From: Panopea generosa
Lineage: Eukaryota > Mollusca > Bivalvia > Adapedonta > Hiatellidae
DNA: 64,000 nucleotides
Reading direction: 5' to 3'
Assembly (NCBI GenBank): GCA_029582155.1
Contig: CM055902.1
Location: forward strand, 17,694,011-17,758,010
Below the pieces are notes generated by a model. The model was not told the DNA's origin and searched no databases. It saw only the letters and a program-made list of their open reading frames with translations. How positions within the stretch are numbered: the first letter of the stretch is position 1; every line of letters begins with the position of its first letter. Below, one piece after another: positions 57,166-64,000 of this stretch. A program made the translations under genes and the position numbers.

Positions 57166-57292
57166 ATGGAGCATTTGCGAATGAAACGGAACGGAGAGTT
57201 GACGACGTCTTCAAAGCAGCTGAAGTTTGATCCGGACTATGTTCCGCCGCACCACCGCTGGGTACCATACGCCGGACCAGTGATTTGGACAG
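57166..57292 (+). CDS. Paralogue 2, exon 1
   Basis: Starts MEHLRMKRNGELTTSS; donor ACAG|GTACAT at 57293. Ends in GPVIWTG. Confidence 0.7.
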
Positions 57293-57437
57293 GTACATGG
57301 ATTTGTAATTTTAGAATTTGCAAAAATGGCTCTGTTCTTTTGGATATTTAAATGTTCCAAACAATTATATTGATAATATATATTATATTTAAGAAGTTAT
57401 ATAACATATTAAGTATATATATAGAGAGAGGGAGTGT

Positions 57438-57468
<31 letters not shown>

Positions 57469-59184
57469 GGTAATACGTTATGTACACACATGCCACGCGT
57501 TGTTGTTATAATTAAATAAAATTATAAGCAATTATGTTTAAAGAAAAAAAATATTGATTGATATTATGTAATTCACTTCATAAAATATTGACATGGCGGA
57601 GATACAGGCGTTTGCGTCACTTAAATGTCATAAATAATTCGTTCCACCATTTAAGTATCCAATTATTGAAATGTCGATATGTCATAGACTTTTACTTTTT
57701 GTAAATGATGTTGCCTATCTCATGAATATGGATTAACAGAAATCGATTATCAAGTGTCCTGTTTCAAACTTGAAATTTAATTTCCCTGGTTATTTCAGCT
57801 GACACAATTGATTAACCAGGCATTGGCCTGTCTGATGTAATGCAATGGCGAAAATATTATATATAGATCTATAACATATTCATCAATATAATTTTAATCT
57901 AGAATACAAGTACTTTTTAAAATACATGCTTGTGAGAAATTACTCCAATTCTAATGAAACTTATGTCTAATCAAGATTATTTTTGATGGTCAATACATAC
58001 ATATATATGGAAAATGCGTATCTTAAATGAGGGTCACAACAAAAGTCTCATGTGTTGTTTGGCTACCGTACTTTCACAGCTAGGATATTAGTATCTCTGA
58101 TTACTTTTGGTGTTGCTCTAGTCTATATATAGAACCTGATATCTCCTCAATCTTGTCTATTAACCAAATGAAAAAAATAACAGGGAATTATATGACTGTC
58201 CGACAATTCATAGCAACTGAACGTGTACTAAACTATGGCGTCATTCAAACTTTCCCCGAAGCAATTGACCAATCAACGTGCTGAAATGTACTGCTATTTA
58301 ACGGACCCAATCGGGATATCTTGGTTCGTTCTACAGACAAGTATTGCACAACCCTTTTGCTACAACATGCATACAAAAAAGCAATACAATATGTTTAAAG
58401 TAAAGTATTGGTACTGCACGAAAATTATTATAAATACCACTTTTTTCGTGCTAACTAGATGGCGTGACAGGTGTTGTTAATTTCATAACCTCGTATCAAC
58501 AGACTAAATAAAACATATTGATTACCGTCTGATTCAGTAAAATACCCACTAACTTTGGCTCAGTTACTTCTCGACTTGTGATATCTTGGAGCTTAATTGG
58601 AGTTGCAAGAAAACAAAATACTGCTGTAGGTAAACAGATTCTAGGAGCTGTAGTGGTGTTTTTGGCTTAATACTTCAGTGAGCATGTCATTTGAATGTCA
58701 ATTATTATGTAGATTATTATTTGGTATATACAGTCAAACCTGTCTTAAGTAGCCAGTAAAGGGAAAGAGCAAACGTGGTATTTTAAGACAGGTTGTTGCT
58801 TAATACAGGTCAATTTACTCTAAAAGGATAGAAATGGGAAATAGAAAATATTGTTGCTTAATACAGGTGGCTGCTAAATAGAGGTGACCGCTTACGCAGG
58901 TTTTTACTTTATTACATATTTCATAACTTCTCGTATCTGTATGTTTTCTTGTAGGTCCGGAAGGAAATCGAGATTACAGACCGTCAACATTCAGGGATTG
59001 GCAACTCCTTGGTATTGGCGATAACTCCACCGAGAAAACATTGTCATGCACGTATATAAGCCGGGCACCTACAAATCAACCTTTCCCAAAGTCCCGAGTT
59101 GACGGGATCGGTGAAATAGGCTGGTGGTACAACAACTACAAAGGACATTTACACAGGACATCACCCATCTTCCTGCCAAGATGA
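57166..59184 (+). CDS. Uncharacterised small protein, paralogue 2 (118 aa, two exons)
   Basis: Exons 57166-57292 and 58955-59184 join in phase 1 within a Gly codon (ACA G|GT), giving 118 residues. The conserved part matches paralogue 1: WVPYAGPVIWTGPEGNR, then SRAPTNQPFPK and GIGEIGWWYNN. The N-terminus is shorter and basic (MEHLRMKRNGEL), and an extra basic tail (HLHRTSPIFLPR) follows the conserved end. The start is the first ATG after an in-frame stop at 57139. Candidate AATAAA signals are at 59484-59489 and 59600-59605. A pogo-like MITE sits in the intron 46 bp before exon 2. The family is not recognised; the duplication with conserved intron and phase argues that both are real genes. Confidence 0.7.
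57432..57470. repeat. (GT)n followed by a 19-base G run
   Basis: GAGTGTGTGTGTGTGTGTGTG then G19 inside the paralogue 2 intron. Confidence 0.95.
57471..58730. other. Paralogue 2 intron body
   Basis: AT-rich. A + frame at 58235-58480 starting MASFKLSPKQLTNQRAEM overlaps a CCAAT-type phrase (GACCAATCAACG, 58268) and might be unrelated promoter or exon sequence, but nothing confirms it. Confidence 0.35.
58731..58908. mobile_element. pogo/Tigger-like MITE, copy 3 (about 178 bp)
   Basis: Preceded by TA and starting CAGTCAAACCTGTCTTAAGTAG; the right end is degraded (GCAGGTTTTTACTTTA). It lies directly before the polypyrimidine tract and acceptor of paralogue 2 exon 2. Confidence 0.7.
58955..59184 (+). 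CDS. Paralogue 2, exon 2
   Basis: Acceptor TGTTTTCTTGTAG ends at 58954. Encodes PEGNRDYRPSTFRDWQLL through GEIGWWYNNYKGH to TGA at 59182-59184. Confidence 0.7.
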
Positions 59185-59620
59185 TTATTGTATCTGGTCC
59201 TTGGTGAAGGGGATGTTTTTGTTTAACATAACGTTAACGAAATATGTGTTGTTCATAGCTAATCCGGCCTCACATATATCACCGATATTGTTTTTGACGC
59301 AGCAGTAAAACTGTACATTTATATCAAACATCATATATTATGGATATTCTGTTCAATAACTTATATTGATTTTAGTCTCTGTAGCGTGAAATTATTTAAA
59401 TTAGTTTTGTTGAAAAGTACTAAATCGCAATCCGTGATAAAATCACGCATTGGCTAATATCGGCTTATGCTAAAACAGTGACGAATAAAACTAAACAATG
59501 TCAACCTGTATATTAACGAATTTCTCATAAATAAGATAGAATACAACGACGGAATGAACTACTATTGTTTTGAATGGGACCTTTCTCGTTGTGATTCAAA
59601 ATAAATTTATATCATTTGCT
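59185..59620 (+). terminator. Paralogue 2 3'UTR with AATAAA signals
   Basis: AATAAA at 59484-59489 and 59600-59605; either could set the 3' end. Confidence 0.35.
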
Positions 59621-59904
59621 GAACAAAATGTTATAGGGGATGCATATTTAAAGGTTGTTTATCTGCAGTATTGGTTGCATTTTGATCAATAAACGACATG
59701 TGTTATGTTTACATCTGATGTAATTGACGTGTAATATTTAACATCTGTTAGCATTACCAAGTTTGGTCTGAAATGTTTCACTATCCTATTAACAACTGTA
59801 TACATGTATAACATAAACTAAACAACATTACGTTTTATTGCTCATTGTTTTACCTCTCACCCCTAGTAAAATTCTATTTGTTTAATTTAAACTTATTTAT
59901 TTTA

Positions 59905-60045
59905 CTTTGATTGTGAAACAAGTTCTTAGAACTTAGGCAAATCACACTCGAAGTCTTCCCGGTTAGAACCAGTAAAAAGCATATGCGGAAAATGTATCTT
60001 GCTCAAGGACACCACATATAGCCGTGGCGGAGGATCGAACCTATT
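59905..60045 (-). mobile_element. SINE4-related copy, minus strand
   Basis: Reverse complement shares GGTTCGATCCTCCGCCACGGCTA, GTGTCCTTGAGCAAGATAC, GGTTCTAACCGGGAAGACTTCGAGTGTGATTTGCC with 33475-33660. Confidence 0.6.
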
Positions 60046-60133
60046 TGTTTTATCTTGCATACATTTATGCATACGACATTCATGCGGTTATTAAAATAAA
60101 GTATATAAACAAGTTAACTACATATTAATATTG

Positions 60134-60227
60134 ATGACTGTAAAGTTAGTAGGTAGTTCGCAGTTGGTAGTTCGTTATTCGAATCCCCAACTACCAACTG
60201 CGAACTACCTACTAACTTTACAGTCAT
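60134..60227. repeat. Perfect 39-bp inverted repeat with 16-nt loop
   Basis: The left arm (60134-60172) begins ATGACTGTAAAGTTAGTAGG. The right arm (60189-60227) is its exact reverse complement, ending CTAACTTTACAGTCAT. The loop is CGTTATTCGAATCCCC, which resembles a SINE B-box. AATATT flanks both arms. The arm itself contains the direct repeat GGTAGTTCG/GGTAGTTCG. A perfect stem this long is unusual and implies a recent or maintained foldback. Confidence 0.95.
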
Positions 60228-60688
60228 TTAATATTGACAAATTGAGATGGGTAATATGCTAAATGCGTTTATCCCAAAAATATGTTAGAAAATCAAATTA
60301 TATTAAATCTATATGACAAATGTTATAAGCAACTGACAAAATATAGTCAAGGCACGAGAAAATGTTCAACTAAAATACAAATTACTGATATAAAAAACAT
60401 TTAAAATTAAAAAATCCAAAATGCAACATTTACAATGACAATGTAACTGTGTAATTTAATGGTTTTATTGATCTTGATAATAAAAAGCAATTGTTGAGAA
60501 TTTGCGCCACAACCTTAACATTGTGCTATCTAGAACTCTGAGATACCGGCATATGAATAATTAAGGAAATCTCAGTTGAGCTTCATTACGTTTATGACAT
60601 GTGTTTCTTATCTGAACAGTAAATAATTAAAAAAACAGTTTCGATGATCAGAGTTGACTTCAGATTATCGCATTTTCACTGTATATAC
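60228..60688. other. AT-rich DNA, nothing recognised
   Basis: No supportable feature. Confidence 0.4.
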
Positions 60689-60934
60689 GAGCCGGTCCCG
60701 ATTAGATCAGTCGGTTACGCGTCTGACTATCAATCCAAGGGTCGTGGGTTCGAATCCCCCGCCCGGCAACAGTCTCCGTGATGATTGATATACGACATTG
60801 TGTCTCATTATCATTCGTCTCTCACCACTTATTCAAGTGGGAAAGTTATCAGTTACTTACGGAGACGGGATGTGCTCGAGTACTGGTTAATCCCAGGAAA
60901 CAGTGTTTAGGTTAACTGATCGTCCGACGCTAAA

Positions 60935-60999
<65 letters not shown>

Positions 61000-61026
61000 T
61001 ATCAATCAATCAATCAATCAACCAAC

Positions 61027-61099
<73 letters not shown>

Positions 61100-61100
61100 T
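60689..61100 (+). mobile_element. SINE1 with long (AATC)n tail
   Basis: Head GGTCCCGATTAGATCAGTCGGTTACGCG and GTCGTGGGTTCGAATCCCCCGCCCGGC, the SINE1 body, then about 160 bp of CAATCAAT tail with an AACCAACC interruption. The tail reads as an INQSINQS frame, which is an artefact. Confidence 0.85.
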
Positions 61101-61476
61101 GTGTATACATCGATATGCACTTTAAACGTGTTTTACATTCGCCTCTGTTATGACAATCCTTGTGCTATTTTAACTATTTTTTCTGTTATTGCATCGTTTA
61201 TGACATCCCTTTACGGTCGTTTCATCCAACATTTTACAAAGATTTCCCGCCGGGGATACAGCACAAGAACAGGTCTTTGGTGGAACATATCGATATGTGA
61301 TTTGGAATTATTTTTGGAATTGGTTTATAAATTACTAATTTGAATGTGCAGCACTACGACATTATCTATGATGAATGTTAACACATCTCCCAGGAGTACG
61401 TGATCGTAACTCTAATGCGTCGTACGCACTTTAATAATTGGTAGAGTTTATTCAAGCTTCGATGAGCAAAACAGAT
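61101..61476. other. Unassigned DNA
   Basis: No supportable feature; the frame after the SINE tail (to 61343) has no recognisable motif. Confidence 0.35.
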
Positions 61477-61701
61477 AGGGTTTTGTCATTTTCAACACGT
61501 CTCATGTTATATATGGAATACCCAGTTTTATTGGTGGAGAAATACTCCAGAATGGGTCTGAGTGGAACCACCGTCTTTCCGCAACTAACAGCCATTTTTT
61601 CGCTTAGAGTTTTGAAGCGAGCGGGACTCGAATCTATGACCTTAGCAGTGAGAGGTAAGTGATCTTGAGACAGTGCCTTAGACCACTCCCGGCCGCGGAG
61701 G
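61477..61701 (-). mobile_element. SINE2 copy, minus strand
   Basis: Reverse complement: CCGCGGCCGGGAGTGGTCTAAGGCACTGTCTCAAGATCACTTACCTCTCACTGCTAAGGTC, GATTCGAGTCCCGCTCGC, and the tail CCAATAAAACTGGGTATTCCATATATAACATGAGACGTGTTGAAAATGAC. Confidence 0.8.
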
Positions 61702-61754
61702 ACCGCAAAAACAGATGTAATGTACATGAAGCTTGACATGATCTTTAGATAGAC

Positions 61755-63410
61755 TGATAGAGGTGATATAAGGAATGATAGCAGTGATATAAAAAATGAT
61801 AGCGGTAAAATAAGAAAAGATATAGGCGTATAAGAAATGATATAGGTGATATAAGAAATGATATAGGTCAAATAAGAAAAAAAATAAGTGATATAAGAAA
61901 TGATATAGGTCAAATAAGAAAAAAATAAGTGATATAAGAAATGATATAGGACAAATAAGAAAAAATGTAGGTGAAATTAAGAAAAGATATAGGTGATATA
62001 AGAAATGATAGCAGTGATATAAAAATGATAGCGGTAAAATAAGAAAAGATATAGGTGATATAAGAAATGATAGCAGTGATATAAAAATGATAGCGGTAAA
62101 ATAAGAAAAGATATAGGTGATATAAGAAATGATATAGGTCAAATAAGAAAATAAATAGGTGATATAAGAAATGATATAGGACAAATAAGAAAAGATGTAG
62201 GTAATAAAAGAAAAGATATAGGTGATATAAGATATGATATAGGTGAAATAAGAAAAGATGTAGGTGATATAAAAATGATATAGGTGAAATAAGAAAAGCT
62301 ATAGGTAATAAAAGAAATGATATAGGTGATATAAGAAAATTAATGATATAGGTGAACTAAGAAAATATATAAGTGAAATAAGAAAAGATATAAGTGATAT
62401 AAGAAATGATATAGATGATATAAGAAATGGTATAGGTGATGTAAGAAATGATACAGGTGGTATAACAAATAAGATAAGTGATATAAGAAAATGATATAGG
62501 TGGTATAAGAAATGGTATAGGTGATGTAAAAAATAAGGTAGGTGATATAAGAAATGATATAGGTGGTATAAGAAATGGTATAGGTGATGTAAAAAATAAT
62601 ATAAGTAAAATAAGAAATAATATAGGTGATATATAAATGATAAAGGCGAAATAAGAAATGATATATGTGATATAATAATGATATAGGTGAAATAAGAAAT
62701 AATAAATGTGATATAATAATGATATAGGTGATGTAAGAAATGATATAGGTAATATAAGAAATTATATTGGTGAAATAAGAAATGATATAGTTGGTATAAG
62801 AAATGCTATAGGTGATGCAAGAAACAATAAAGGTGATATAAGAAACGATACAGGTGAAAAAAAGAAATGATATAGGTGGTATAAGAAATGATACATGGTA
62901 TGATACACCACCCAGTCACATTATACTGACACCGGGCCGACCAGACCTAGAACTCTCCTCTAAATGCTGAGCGTCAATCGAGAAAGCTTCTAGTGCCATT
63001 TTTTAAAGTCGTTGGTATGACCCGGCCGGGGATTGAACCCACGACCTTCCGCGAGCGAGGCGGACGCTCTACCACTAGACCACGCCGCGGTCAGGTGGTT
63101 TAAGAAATGGTATAGGTGATATAAGAAAGGTATAAGAAATTATATAGGTGGTATAAGAAATGGTATGAGAAAGGTGGTATAAGAAATGATATAGGTGTAT
63201 AATATATGATATAGGTGGCATAAGAAATGATATTAGTGGTATAAGAAAGAATAAAGGTGGTATAAGAAATGATATAAGTGGTATAAGAAAGGATATAGGT
63301 GTATAATAAATGACAGAGGCGATATAAGAAATGATATTGGTGGAATGAGAAATGATATAGATGGTACAGGAAACGATATAGGAGGTATAAACCCGGGAAC
63401 AATAGTAACA
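61755..63410 (+). repeat. ~21-bp AT-rich minisatellite (1.6 kb)
   Basis: Units like GATATAAGAAATGATATAGGT repeat about 70 times with frequent deletions and substitutions. A SINE3 copy is inserted at 62897-63092. Long minus-strand frames (ISYITYIISY type) arise because 21 is divisible by three. Confidence 0.9.
62897..63092 (-). mobile_element. SINE3 copy inside the 21-bp satellite
   Basis: Reverse complement begins CCGCGGCGTGGTCTAGTGGTAGAGCGTCCGCCTCGC, a very tRNA-like A-box and anticodon-arm region, then GGTCGTGGGTTCAATCCCCGGCCGGGTCATACC. It ends CAGTATAATGTGACTGGGTGG, lacking the distal SINE3 tail. Satellite units flank it on both sides. Confidence 0.8.
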
Positions 63411-63656
63411 CATATCTGATTAAATATTAAATAAGTATACTAGTATTATAGAACTTGTGCAACCATAGGAAATGGGATCAATCGCATGCAGTCAATGGAT
63501 TATCTCCAAAGGTAATCGAACACTCTAAAGAAGGAATGAGAGTACTTCATGTCGTTTCCTAGTTTAAATAGCAACCTTTATGTAATGTATAACTGATCAA
63601 TTACAACCCATACATTCACTGAACAAATATCCACTACATATCCAAACGAAGCCAGG
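63411..63656. other. Unassigned DNA
   Basis: No supportable feature. Confidence 0.35.
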
Positions 63657-63863
63657 GGTGATATTCACCAACCATTCTTAAGAATATTCTTAGAGACCAT
63701 TTTGAGGTCAGTATTATTAAGCATGTAGGGACACCTAATATATAGTCAAATAAACTCTCAAATTTAGTCTGTCTATTATGGTAAACAAGATAGCTAAGGT
63801 TGACATTTTGATTTTCAAGCTCAGATCGTAGAATATTCTCAAGAATGGTTGGTGACTATGAAC
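63657..63863. mobile_element. MITE B, copy 2
   Basis: Inverted termini GATATTCACCAACCATTCTTAAGAATATTCT and AGAATATTCTCAAGAATGGTTGGTGACTATGAA pair over about 30 bp. Interior matches 32248-32491. It is flanked by CCAGG on both sides, like copy 1. Confidence 0.75.
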
Positions 63864-64000
63864 CCAGGTGTATTTTCTAACGACCGGTTATGTCCATCAC
63901 TACAAACGTATGGTAAACCAAGTTTCATTGATTCAGGATGCTTTTCTAAGATGTATGCATTTTGCGCTCTGTATATTTTTGAATGTGTTTACCAATAAAT
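63864..64000. other. Right edge, unassigned
   Basis: Possible weak MITE A similarity (GACCGGTTATG.., GTTTCATTGATTCAGG); otherwise nothing. Confidence 0.3.

Noticed and set aside
60903..61343. INQSINQS repeat protein
   Set aside because: It is the (CAATCAAT)n tail of SINE1 translated.
61452..62184. Long minus-strand hydrophobic frames (ISYITYIISY type)
   Set aside because: They arise from the 21-bp AT-rich satellite; composition mimics membrane segments.
63030..63092. tRNA gene on the minus strand
   Set aside because: Very tRNA-like, but it is the head of a SINE3 copy inserted in the satellite.
63075..63413. Minus-strand frames at the right end of the satellite
   Set aside because: Same 21-bp repeat artefact.

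Overview
This is animal nuclear DNA, most likely from a bivalve mollusc. Genes are sparse and split by long introns, the sequence is AT-rich, and most of the window is tRNA-derived SINEs, MITEs and minisatellites of the kind that crowd bivalve genomes. The ferritin reading also looks molluscan. The species cannot be fixed from the window.

Four genes are supported, all on the + strand. (1) The 3' end of an SR-type splicing factor: two RS-domain exons at 4905-4991 and 6156-6282, followed by a 3'UTR intron; its RNA-binding exons are not visible here. (2) A complete four-exon ferritin, 19606-30598, 172 residues, all coding introns in phase 0. Its ferroxidase centre is unusual: the histidine ligand position is aspartate. 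(3 and 4) Two small tandem paralogues, 49339-50990 (121 aa) and 57166-59184 (118 aa), with the same two-exon structure and the same intron position and phase. I do not recognise their family.

Layout: 0.6-0.8 kb is a promoter-like patch with two CCAAT boxes and a perfect RFX X-box. 1.8-4.0 kb holds degenerate repeats and a 30-bp minisatellite. 4.9-8.4 kb is the splicing-factor gene end. 10.5-11.3 kb is a dispersed tandem-core element. 13.3-15.3 kb holds a decayed minus-strand ORF next to an inverted array of eight 13-14 bp motifs (four one way, then four the other). 17.1-17.7 kb is a Tc1/mariner relic and 17.8-18.6 kb a three-copy repeat. 19.6-30.6 kb is ferritin, whose introns contain a LINE relic, a 156-bp tandem element, SINEs, a piggyBac-like MITE and a 2.4-kb satellite. 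31-39 kb is SINEs and MITEs only. 39.1-43.5 kb is a 4-kb, 61-bp satellite enclosed within a SINE. 43.5-49 kb is AT-rich with nothing firm. 49-59 kb is the paralogue pair. 60-64 kb is a perfect 39-bp hairpin, a SINE with a long (AATC)n tail and a 1.6-kb 21-bp satellite.

The most notable pattern is that two large satellites (26.7-29.1 and 39.3-43.3 kb) each look like an expansion of the tail of a different SINE family present here, and in both cases the expanded unit carries a hairpin dyad that the unexpanded SINE copies lack. A third, short SINE expansion at 25 kb has no dyad. The four genes do not form an obvious pathway; they are unrelated neighbours.
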